From contig NC_084837.1 of the NCBI RefSeq assembly GCF_033115175.1, positions 63,945,266 to 64,009,265 on the forward strand: a DNA stretch of 64,000 nucleotides, written 5' to 3'. The notes under the pieces are model-generated. The model saw nothing but the letters and a program-made list of their open reading frames with translations. It ran no database searches and was not told where the DNA came from. The stretch comes from Lepus europaeus. Taxonomy: Eukaryota; Chordata; Mammalia; Lagomorpha; Leporidae. The position numbers and the translations under genes were made by a program. Of the stretch, positions 37,701 to 49,700 are shown piece by piece. Every line of letters starts with the position of its first letter. The first letter of the stretch is position 1.

Positions 37701-40700
37701 GTGGACTTTCGTGGGCTGCCCATGTTCCCGAGCCCTGCCTGGCATCCCCCGGGACTGCCCTGTCACTCACCTGGACTGGTGACCCAAAGCCAGGTAGTCA
37801 CTGGCTCGCCCTGTGCTCGGCCTCCGGCCAGCCGGACTTACAGCCGGCTGTGCCCCTGCTCTTCACCATGTGGCCATGCCCGATTTTCCCTGCAGGACCT
37901 CACACACGAGCATACGCACATGCGCACACGGGCGTGCATATGGACCCCAGCCAGGGGAAGGAGCCCTCACCGCTGCCTGGAAGCGGGCCAGGAGGTACGC
38001 CCACTCCAGTCGGGCCCTGCGCTGCTCCACGCGCAGCCGCAGGGCCTCCCAGGCCTGGGTCACTGCTCGCTGTCCCCGCTGCACAGCCTGGGCCTGAGGC
38101 CCTGCACACAGCCTCTGCACCTTGTATCCGGTCTCCAGCAGTTCCTGCAGCTGGGTCAGAGAGGGTTGGGGTGTGAAGGCCTATGTCCCACTGTAGAGGC
38201 AGAGGGCCAGCCCACACCCCATCACCGACCCCGATGCCTGGGACTCAGCCCTGACTGGGGGCCGAGGGCCGGTGGGAAATGCAGAGGAAGAGCTGAGCCC
38301 AGCCAGAGGGGCCTGAGTCGGGGCAGCCAGGAGGCGCACCTGCTGCTCAGTGGCCTCTAGTTCACGCTCCAGTGTCTCATGTCGCTTCAGCTGCACCTCT
38401 ACCCTGCGCGGGTCCTGGGCCACATCACTGGGGAGGCTGGTGGCTCTCTCCTGAGGAGAGGGTCCAGGGGTCAGGAGTGCAGGGTGACCACAGAGCCTGA
38501 TCGACTTCCGCAGGGGATCCCCTCCCCAGCCTAGGCACCTACCTGGACCTGGGTGAGGGCTTCGAGCAGGGCTCTGTAAACCTGCACGGCGGCTTCAGCG
38601 TCTCGGAGCAGGCGGCCTCGGGCCTGGGTCAGCTCCCACAGCTCGGACCAGGAGGCCCTGACAGCAGCACGTGGAGGGCGAGTGGGGATCAGCCCCCCAG
38701 CCTCTCGTACCCCTTTGCCAGGTCTGGGTGGGCCTCCTCCGCTCGGCATTGTCCCTGGGTCCCAGACTCCGCAGGAGTCTGCCCCTCCACAGTCTCTGCC
38801 AGCCGGGGCCCTGCCTGCCCCTCCCTAGGGACTTGCTCTTTTGCGCCTGTGATGCTCGGCCCCGCACGGCCTCTCTGCTCTGTGACGCTGCTGGCGCCTG
38901 GCACGGCGGATTCTCGGTCTCAGCCGGCGACAGAGCCTCAGGGTGGAGGCCACCTCTCTTTCCTTTACACAGCAAACTCACCCAGCTGCTAAGACTTCCG
39001 CCAACCTGTGCCTGTGCTAGGGGTTACGGACAAGTCGTGACCGTGCCCCAGGCTCATGGGCCGGACTGTGGGTCCACACTGGCCAAGGGGGGCAGCTGGG
39101 AATGGTGCAAGGGCTGCATCCAATGTGGGAGTTGGGGGGGACTCACGGGAGGCCCTAGCCCTGCCCAGGGTGCTTGGAGCTGTCACCTTGTCCTCACAGG
39201 CTAGCCCCACCTGACCAGCTTCCTCCCCCAGAGCCACCCACTGGCCAGGCCCCATACTCACTGCAGATCCTGCTGCTTTTGCCGGGCCCAGGGCGCAGCG
39301 CGGGGCCCCTGCTGCAGCAGGCTCTCGGCCCACTGCTGGCAGGCGGCCACCTGCCGGCCGGCCATCTCCACCTGGTGCTGAAATGTCACAAACCTGGTGC
39401 GGAGGTGCTGTGAAGAAGAGCGGCCCGGGTGACAGGGTGACCCCGGCTGGGAAGCAAGACACCCCAGGGGCTCACGGGACTGCGTGGGGTGGGGGCTGCC
39501 ACGGTGCCCGCCCCTCTATGCAGTGGGGTGCCCCCAGCCACCGCCAGCTTCACATGGCCTGGCAGGGCGGCCCCAGCACATCCCCCACCCCGGCCTCTTC
39601 TCACCGTGACCTCCTCCTCGTCCTCTCCCGGGCTCGCCTCTGCCAGGATCGCCTGCTTCCGGTCGGCCAGCCAGCTGTGCAGGTCCCCGGCCTCCCGCGT
39701 GTACTCGTGCAGCCTCAGCGTCCTCTCTAGCTCCCGGCTCCTGCAGTGACCGCCCATCCCCAGAAGTTAGCGTGCCAACCCTGCCAGGACAGCCTGGCCA
39801 TCACAGGGCTCACCTAAAGGATGGGGTCATTCAGGTCTTTGCCCAAGCCTGTGGCTCAGCACTCAGGGAGAAGTGGACATGGGGAGGGGAGAGAGCAGAT
39901 GGGGAGATGAGGCCTGGGAGCAGGGCCTCCCTGAAGGGCCTTGGAGAGAAGCCCTCAGCCCTCTCCTGACCCAGCCCCACGGGCTTGGCCGGAGCCATGG
40001 ATTCCTCCCAACTTAGGCCAAGGTATGGGAACGCAACACCCCTCACCGTGTGGCTGCCGCCGCCTGCAGTGCCTGCAGCTGCTCCTGGAGCCGCTCCTGC
40101 ACCCCGCGCAGCTGCTCAGGGGCCCCAGGGCCAGTGAGGGTTTGGGCCCTCTGGCCGAGCTCCTCCATGGAGCGCCAGCGAAGGGCTAGGTCCTGCTGTA
40201 GCACCTGCAGGCACAGGGCACCGGGCCAGGCACAGACCAGTGGCTCCTTCACCCATCCATCCATCTCCCGCCTCTCCACCCCCATCTCTTCTCCACCCAT
40301 CATCCACTCACCCATCCAACTGCCCAACTCATCCACCCACCCACCCAGCCATGCATCCTCCAGTCCACTCATCAATTCACACATCCATCTACCTGTCCCC
40401 AATCCACCCACCCACCCAGGCACTCATCTGTGCCCTCGGATCACCTGCTGTTCAGCAGGGAACACCGAATGGAGGAGTCTGGGCCATGGAAGGGGGTTTA
40501 CAGAGCACATTAGATTGAACCCCAACACCAAAGTGCAAAAGATGGACAGAGTGAAGTAAGCTGCCCAGTGGGCTGGGACAGGGAGGCTCCATAAGGCGAG
40601 TGGCTCCCTGCAGGGCAAGCAGGAACACAGACCACCAGGGCTTTGCCCAACACATGCCCCAACAGGAGGTTACGTCAGTGACAGCAGAACCAGGACACTG

Positions 40701-43700
40701 CAGGGTCCTGCATGAGCCTGTGCGGCCCTGATACCAGTCCCAGGCACGAGGAAGGGGCCCCCGGGCCCTGCTGTAGCAGGGAACCCTCATCAGGGGAGGG
40801 AGGTTTCAGGGGCACTTGGCTGGCTCAGAGGATGCCATGCCAGGCTGGGAGGCAGGGAGGGGCCGGGGCAGGTGACTGGGGGAGAGAAAGCCAGGGGCGG
40901 CTGGGACAGAGGAGGGCACCGCAGGACCCGGTGGCTGTGGGGACGTAGCTGGCCGTGACCTCGGGGCGCTGGCTGCTGAGAAGCAGGACATGCTCTTGGG
41001 AGTGTGACTGACCCTCTGGTTGTCGCCCCCTGTGACCCAAGTCCACCCCGCGTGGCGATGCTCAGGACGCAGTACCTGGTGCTTCCTAATGAGCCTCAAG
41101 GTCGTGGCGTCCTCTGCACCGCAGTCCTCGCCGCTCACCAGCGGCCGCTTCTCTTCCAGCCACGCCTCCAGCTCCGACACTTCCAGAAAGTACTGCCGAG
41201 AACGGGGCCGACTCGCCTCGGCCATCTCTGACCGGACCCTCTCCGCAGCCCAACGTTGCTCCCCACACAGGAGGCTTGTGTGCCCACACGGGGACCAGTG
41301 GGGTCCACAGCTCCCCTCGCAGAGCCTGCGCTCCCTGCAGCCCACCTGCTGGACGGCCACGGCCTGCTGCAGCCTCCACGCCTGTGCCGCGCACACCTGT
41401 TGCAGCTCCGCCCAGCGGCCTTCCAGCTTCCGGCACTGCTCTGCGAAGTGCTGGGCGCTGGGGTGCCCCGAGGCTGCCAGGCTCTGTCCGGAGCCCAGCA
41501 CCCGCTGCATCTGTCCCTGGTGAACTTTCAGCTCGGCCTGCAGCTCCTGCACAGAGCAGTAGGGCAGCTGCTGCCCCCGGGGGGGTCCCTTAACCATGGG
41601 GCGTCCAGACCAAAGCTGCTGACAGAACTCCAGGCCCCAGGGGCAGAGATTTGGAAACCAGGACACCCTGAATGGCAGCAGAGGGTGCCCAGGGCCTGGG
41701 AATGTGACGTCAGGGATGCTCGGAGAGGAAGGGGCACTACCTTGTGCTTGTGGTAAAGGCTCTGGACACTGTCCCAGCACTTGGTGGGGCTGCTGGGGCC
41801 GGCACTGGGCATGCGCTCAGCCATCCACGAGAGCTCTGCCTGGCTCAGCTGGTAGAACTGGCACAGCTCAACCGAGGCCTGCAGCTGCAGGCGCCGGGCA
41901 GCCAGGTGTCCCTGGAACCTGGGTCGGGGGAGAAGAGTGGGAGAGCTGGGGATGGGGAGAACAAGGCAGGTGGTCCCTTCCTGGCCCAGCCAGGAATCCG
42001 CGAGGAACAAGGCGGGAGCACACAGGGAGCCCTGATAGGCTAGGGGGAGGCAGCTGCAGGTACTGGGACCCTACCTGTCTTCAGGTGGTGGGGCCCTGCC
42101 CAGGAGGCAGCCGGCACCTGGCCCTCCTGCCCCGGGGATGGCCCTGCGCACAGGGGAGGAGGGCCGGGCACCCCAGGGGCTGTTGGTATCTCCCTGCTGG
42201 CCCGCAGTCCACCCAGCAGGGTGAAGAGGGAACAAACAGGTGAGCGTGGCCAGGGCCCCACCTCTGCAGGCATCGCTGGGTCTCGTCCAGGATGCTCTGG
42301 GAAGTGCCCACGCCGTGTGTCTGGGAGCAGAGGGCAGCCATCTTTCCAGCCAGCACCTGGCCCTCGGCCTCCAGTTGGCAGAGCCGTATCTGCAGCCGCC
42401 GGCTCGAGCCCGGGTCCTGCCTGGCTTCTGTGTCCTGCTGGGCCCCCTCTAGCTGCTCCATCTTCTCCTTGGCCTCCTGGGGAAGGGCAGAGGGGACAGC
42501 ACTCTGCACTGCAGGGTAGCAGCAGGTTCACCCACTGCTGCCAACCCCCAATCTTCTCAGGGCCCCTCATGCGTCTTCCTGCCCAGGGGGTGCAGATCGT
42601 GCTGTCCACATGCTGGGCACACAGGAGATAGCCTGGGCTGGCCATGGCGGGGGAGGGGGTGGGCAGAGCCCTGCCTGACTTGCGGCAGGCCAGGGGCCCC
42701 TGAAGGCTGCAGGCCGCTCCAGTGGCAGCAGACATCTGGAACCCCGCCCTCCCCTCTCCCAGCTCAGCCTCCCGCTCCCTCCTGGGCCCCACCCACTCCC
42801 CAGGGGACCTGCAACAGCCTGAGGAGCTGGTCCTGCCATCTAGCCTGCTGGAGCTGGTCCCAGCGCTCCGCCATCTTGTGATTCAGCTCTTCCCACCGGC
42901 TGCTCAGGCCCCGGAGCCTGGCCTGGATGTCCTCCTGGGCCTGGGGCTGGCTGCCCAACAGCTCCCTCCCGACCTGCAATGCAGACAGAGGCCCAGGGCA
43001 CTTGGCTGGGCTGTGGGGGCCACGCACATGTGGCAGAGGTGGGCAGGGCAGGAGGATGTCCCCACGGGCAGGCACTGGGTAGGTGGATGGCAGGGAAGAG
43101 CTCTGTGCTGAGCTGTGCTCGTGGCCTGAGGGGCAGGCACGCCGGAGCTTTCTGGCTGCCACCCCTGATGCCATGGGAACTGGAGTTGGTTCTCCCCTCA
43201 GCGCGCCTGTGCCATCTGGTACGATGAGGGTTGGGAATCTGAAGGTGAGCAGGCCCCTCCCCCTGCCCCCCACACCTGCTGCAGGTGTTCCACGTGCCCG
43301 TGGGAGGCCCTCAGCTCGCTCTCAGCCACTGCGTGCCGCATGAGTTTACGCAGGATGTTCCCGGGGCCTGAACAGGGCCCCTCTGCCACCGTCAGCTCCT
43401 TCTCCTCCATCCACAGCGCCAGCTCCGCCATGTCCCGCTTCCACTCCTGCCAAGCACCACAGAGTGGGTCTCCTGGCCCAAGGAACAGGGCTGGGGCAAG
43501 GACCCCTTCCAGGGAGAGGGGAAGAGGAGGAGCCAGAGCCAAGCCTGGGATGCTGAGGTTCCCGTTCGCCAAATGGGGACAGGGACACTGTCCAGCGAGG
43601 AGGAGCACCTGCCAGCCCCAGCTCCTCCAGCCTAAAGCAGGTTGCCTGTGGGCAGCTCTCTGCAGGGCCTGGGGCGGCCTGGCCCAGGGCTGCTCTGGGC

Positions 43701-46700
43701 TCAGCAAACACACAAGGATCTGAGGACTGTGGCTGGTGCCCAGCACCATGCCGTGTCCTCAAGTGAGGCTGGAAGCCAGGCAGGGGGGCAGAAAGCGTAG
43801 GGCTGGTGGATGGACAGGCCTGGTTCTTTTTTTTTTCTTTTCTTTTCTTTTTTTTTTTTTGACAGGCAGAGTGGATAGTGAGAGAGACAGAGAGAAGGGT
43901 CTTCCTTTTTGCTGTTGGTTCACCCTCCAATGGCCGCTGCGGCCAGCGCATCTCGCTGATCCGAAGCCAGGAGCCAGGTGCTTCTCCTAGTCTCCCATGC
44001 GGGTGCAGGGCCCAAGCACTTGGGCCATCCTCCACTGCCTTCCCGGGCCATAGCAGAGAGCTGGCCTGAAAGAGGGGCAACCGGGATAGAATCCGGCACC
44101 CCTACCGGGACTAGAACCCGGTGTGCCGGTGCCGCAAGGCAGAGGATTAGCCTATTGAGCCGCGGCGCTGGCCTAGGCCTGGTTCTTATAAATGGTGTAG
44201 CCACAGCCCCTTTTCCTTACCAGGAAAGACCGGAACAGTCACATCTGCCTCACTAGAGGAGTGGCAAGGGCCAACACCATCAGGGGTGGGTGGAACGGGA
44301 CCACATCCCTGAGTCTCGCCGCGCTGACAGGTGCTCCTCCCATCTTGACCCCCTCCCCGTTCGGGGCCAGCACCTCACCTGGAGCTGGAGGGAAGCCAGC
44401 AGCTGCTGCCGCCTCTGCTCACTCCTCTCCTGGATCCTGGCCCACTGGGCCTGCACCATCTGCAGCTGCTCTCTGACCCTGGTTGGGAGGAGGGAAGACG
44501 GAGGAGGGAGCAGGCCCAGGCCCAGGAGCACCCCTGCACCTCCCCAGCCCCCTACGCTCTCAGGGCAGACTCTGTGCAGGCTGAGGACAGGGCTGGCTGC
44601 AGCGCTGTGGACTGGCACTCACTTGTGTGCAGCAGGCTGCGGGCTCTGAACCAGCTTCCTGCCATGGGCTGTCAGGGCCTCCACCCGAAGGCCCAGGGTG
44701 CCAAGGAGCCACTCAAACTGCCGGTGCTGCTGCAGGAGGCTCTGGGCCGCCCTCACGTCCCCCTGCGGGAGCAGAGGCCCGAGGTCGCGCCTGGCAGGAT
44801 GGGGGGGGCAGCACCCTCTCACCCGCCACTGTGCCAGCCTGGCTTCTGCACCCAAGAGGATGAGCGCCCTCCAGCCTCACGTCCCCGCCTCCATACCCCA
44901 AGGTTTTCCAGGCTCAGGAAGGCCTCGTGGTTGGTGCAGGTAGCAGCAAAACCACTCAGTTCATGGCCAAACCTCTGCAGTTCCAGCCCTTCCTGCAGCC
45001 GCTGCTGTCTCTGCTCCCACGCGGCCTCCAGCTCTGGGCTGTGCTGGCGCAGGAGCCTCAGGGCACTGGCTACCTCCTGGGAGTCGGGGGAGTCCCAGGC
45101 TGCCAGAGGCTGGCCCTGAGCCTCCAGCCGCTGCAGCCTGTGCAGGGTGACAAGCAGAGGGTCAAGCCCACGGGGCTCCCCTGGCCAGGGTTCATTCACC
45201 TTGGAGCGCTACGTGAGGGCAGCTGGCAGGAGGGGTGGGGGCTGGTTAGTCCAGTTGGTTCCCTTGTCCCACGGGACCACGGATGAGACATGGAATGTGA
45301 CAGGCACAGCACAGTACTTAGGACCCAAGAGTTCCCATGCTCCCCACCAAGTCACACTCTTGCTCCGGCTGGCCTTCCTGTCAGCATGGACTGGCAGTGC
45401 ACGGGCAGGGGGGTGCACGGGCAGGGGGATGCACGGGCAGCAGGGCTCAACAGGGCAGTGTCGCGCAAGCAGCAGGCACCATCCTGCTCCAGGGCCACCG
45501 CCAGCTCACTCGGAGTCTTTGAACCGTTAGAAAAGGTGAGCCATTCAGCCAGGCGCAGCCCGCACAGCTGCGCCGCCGTGTGAGAGAGAAGCCCCTGCTT
45601 CCTCGGAGCTGCTCGAGCCCCAAGCCGGGCAGGAGAGACCCGAAAGCCGAGGACGGGCTGGGGTCCAGTGCCCGCTGGGCCAGCTGGCAGCTCCCTCCAT
45701 GGGGCCGTGTGCAGAACACTGGGGAGGTGGGCACCTTAGTGCCGGGGGCGAATCCTGAGCCACTCATTCCAGGGACTGTGGGGTCTGTGTTAGCCAGGGG
45801 CGGGGGCTGCCCGGAAGCAGTCTTCAGGCTTACAGTGGGGTACAGCCAGGCCTGCACTAAGTAGAACTTCCCAGGAAGCTCAGTACCCCGAGACTCTCCC
45901 CAAGGTGTTAAGTGCTGCCTGGTCCAGGCTTAGACCATACCCCTTCTGTGTCCAGCCTTAAGTACCATGCAGGACACCCCGGCCTGGGCCATACTGCTTC
46001 CTGCCACTCCCTCTCGACCTGAACCCCTCAGCCCAGGCCCAGCCCCGAGTAAACCCTGCCTGCCCTCCTGTCCCGACCTCTCTTGCCACAGGCGGATCTC
46101 CTCCAGCAGGGCTCGGTGCTGCCCCAGCAGCCGCTGGGCCGACGCCTCGTCCGCCAGCTCCTCCGCAGGGCACAGCTGGGCCTGGATGCTCTCTGCCCAC
46201 CGCAGCAGCTGCCGGCTCTCCTGCAGGAAGCTCTGCCGGACCCGAGCCTCGGCCTGGCCCTGCACCTGCTGGGCCACCTGCGCCTGCACTCGCTCCAGCA
46301 GCCCCTGCAGCGACTCCAGCAGCTCCTGGTTCTCCACGGGGCCCGAGTCCTCCAGCCTGCAAGACAGGCCCCACGCACAGTCAGCACCCTCCCTGGGCCA
46401 GCTCCCAGGTGTGTGTTCTCTGGTAGGCCTGGGTTTCCAAGGAAGGTGACGGTGACCCCAGATGTCACTCACTCTTGACCCAGGGGGAGCCTGGGCACGT
46501 GGCCCCTCTCCCCACAAGCGTTTTCTCACGCTTACTGTCCCACCCCTGCCCAGGTCCTTGTCGACCCACCCTGAGTGCATCTCAGATCTGTCCTCCTCCC
46601 CACCACGTCTCCGCTCAGGCCTCCCCATTGCCTTCACTGCCCCCCAGGGCACCGTCACCAGGCTGAACTCGGGCCGGACCTGCGGGCCATCCTTTGGAGG

Positions 46701-49700
46701 GAGCGGATCCTCCTCTCCAGCCCTGGGAGGCTCTGCAGGGCTAGCTGCAGAGCACGGCGGCTGTCCTCGGGGCTCCCTGGCTCCAGCTGGTGCATCAGGT
46801 CCTGCAGCTGCACCTGGAGGGGCCCGTGCTCCTGCAGGAAGCTGTGCACCTCCAGGCCGTGTGCCAGCTCCCAGCCCTTCTCTTTCTTCAGGGCCTCCAG
46901 CTGCCCCCACCTGGGCAGAGGGCACAGGGGTGTCTCTATGACAGGGTCACGTCCCCCACCCCCACCCCCACCGTGTCCTGGGGCCTGGGCCAGAGCCTCA
47001 CATGACGGAAGCTGCTGCACTGGCCCGCCCCGCCCCCTCCCCCGGGCTCTGTCGTGTCCAGCCTGTGCACCTGGCACCGCAGGCCCAGCCAGGCCCTTCC
47101 CGCTCTCTCTCACCTCTGGCTCAGGTCCTCCTGCCGTCGCTGGATCTGGGGGGAGTTCCCCGGACATCTCTGCATCAGGTGTTGAGCCAGGCGGCTGAGC
47201 TCAGCCCAGGAGCCCTTCCTCATAGCCAGGGCAGCGAGGAGGGTCTGGGGAGAAGGAGGACCCAGCGCTTGGTGGGGGGTTTTTCTCTTCCTCACGCCCC
47301 TTGGGACTGTGAGGGCCCTGAACATGCCAGCTGCTGCAAGGACAGGCGCTCGGGGCCTCAAAGCACCAGGAGAGCCTCAACATCCAGGCCAGGTAGCCTA
47401 GTGGTGAGGACGTCCGTGTCTCATAACCAAGCGCCTGGGTTCCATACCCCAGCTCCAGCTAAGGTGACCCTGGGAAGCAAGGGTGATGTCAAGTGACTGG
47501 GTCCCTGCCACCCATGAGGGAGACCCTGCCTGGGTTCCTGGCTCAGCCTGGCCCAGTCGCAGCTGTTGCAAGCGTGCGGGGAGTGAAGCAGCAGGTGGGA
47601 GCTCTCTATCTCTCAGATAGAATTGAAGCCAGCTGCCCTGTTTCCCTCCCGACAGGCTGCAGACAACAGGGAGGAATGAGGCACTGCAGGGAGCGATAAG
47701 GAGGCGGGAGCGAGGGGAGCAGGGGCCAGGTGCCCAGGACCGCCTGGCTCTGGGGCTGTACCTCATATCTGAGCTGTGTGGCCTCCATGTCGTGGGCCCC
47801 GGGCTGCAGCGTGGAGAACAGCGCCACCTGCTCCTGCAGCCAAGCCCGGTGCTCCCTGCAGGAGCTGTAGAAGCCAAACAGGGCCACCGCCTCCTCCAGC
47901 CGGGCCCTGTGGCGCTGAGCAGAGGTGGACAGGGTGGAGCTGAAGGTCAGGGGGGCCCCTCACAGGACGATGAGGGCAGGTCCCGCTCGGGGGTGGGGGG
48001 CATCCTTCCCACCCCACCCCACCCCAGCAGCAGCGCATGGGCCAGGGCCCGAGGGGCATCTCTGCTTTCTGTCAGAGGCAGAGTCTGTTCTCCCCAGCCC
48101 AGAGAGCAGGGGAAGTGCACGCACCTCTGGGGGCCCTGGCACCTCCCCTCGGGCTCTCTTCTGCCACGGCCTCCAGCCCCTGTGCTCTGGGCAGCCAGGC
48201 CTCCGACTCCTCCCGTGGGCTCTTTCCTGCCCCTGGCTGCTCCCCTGGCTCTGCCTGCTCACTGCTTCTTGTTCAAGCCTCAGCCGACTCCTGGGGCCTT
48301 CCCTGCTCCTCCCCCACCCCGTGCAGGCCTCACCTGTGCTACCATCCCCCGGGCTCCAATCACACCTGCACCACTTAATGTTTGACATCTGTTGGCCATG
48401 TCAGAAGCCCCCCGAGTGCAGGGAGCAGGCCAGGCGTTGCTCTGTCCCCTGGGATTGAGGGGGGTCCAGGGTGGGTGCCTGATGAACATTTCCCTAGCAA
48501 GGGATGTCACCTCTGCCAGGGCCCGCAGGTCCTCGTAGTCTTGGCTCAAGCGCTCCTGTGTCTGGAGTATGGTGGTGGGGTCAAAGTAGAGGTCTGGCTC
48601 AGCTGGGGGGGCTGTCTTCCAGGTGGTGCGAGGGCCAGAGAGGGAACCCCTGGGGCCTTCTCCCAGTGGGTTCAGGGCAGACAGCACCTGTGCAGACAGG
48701 GCAGGGTGTCTGTAAGGGCTCCCACCCACAGTGGAGGCCTTAGCAGGGAGGGGCTGGCGGCTGTACCTGTGGCTCCTGCTCCACCATGCGGCCCACGGGC
48801 TCCTTATCCTGGCCGCCTGCCTGGTCCTTCAGCTCCCAGGTGTCCAGGGCCCACCCTGGGAGCCAGGTGAAGTGAGTCCCTGTGGGGACAGGGAGGGGGC
48901 TCCTTTATCACAAGTGCTTCCCCATGCCCAGCCCTAGGCGTGCTAGAAGGACCAGGGCTAGCTTCCGGTCCTCTGAGGACCACGAGGCTCCGAGACGCAG
49001 GGCAGGCAGGACGGCACCCAGGGCTGTCCATGGACAAGGGGGACAGAGGCACGGTGACGTCAATAGCACAGGTGTCCAGGGGACCAACAGGCCCAGGTGG
49101 TCTGCAGCTGCTGCCGAACGTCATGGCGGGGGCTGGCGCTGCGGTGTAGCGGCTAAAGCTGCCTCCTGCAGTGTTGGCATCCCGTGTGGGTGCCGGTTCA
49201 AGTCCCTGCTGCTCCACTTCCCATCCAGTTCTCTGCTAATGAGCCTGGGAAAGCAGGGAAGATGGCCCAAGCACCTGGGGCCTGCACCTATGTGGGAGAC
49301 CTGGAAGAAGCTCCTGGCTTCAGATCGGCCCAGCTTTGGCCATTGAGGCCATTTGGGAGTGAACCAGTGGGTGGAAGACCTCTCCCTCTCTCTCTCTGGT
49401 TCTCTCTCACTGTAACTCTGACTTTCGAATAAATAAATAAATCTTAAAAAAAAAAAAAAACTTATAGGGACAAGGCAGGGCCCCAGGGTCCCTGCCAGAG
49501 GGGTAGCATCTGCAGAGGGGAGGGGCCAGAGGCCGTGGCTGCAGGGGCTGGGGCAGAGAGGGGCTGAGAAGGCACCGGCTCTCCCGGGCAGGGCTCAGAA
49601 AGCGGTAGCAGCGTCAGCCCTGCCTGCTCAGGCTTGAGTGGAGGGGACAGGACAAAGAAAAGGCAGAGGGGAAAACGGGGAAGCGGGGGAACAGGGGCCG

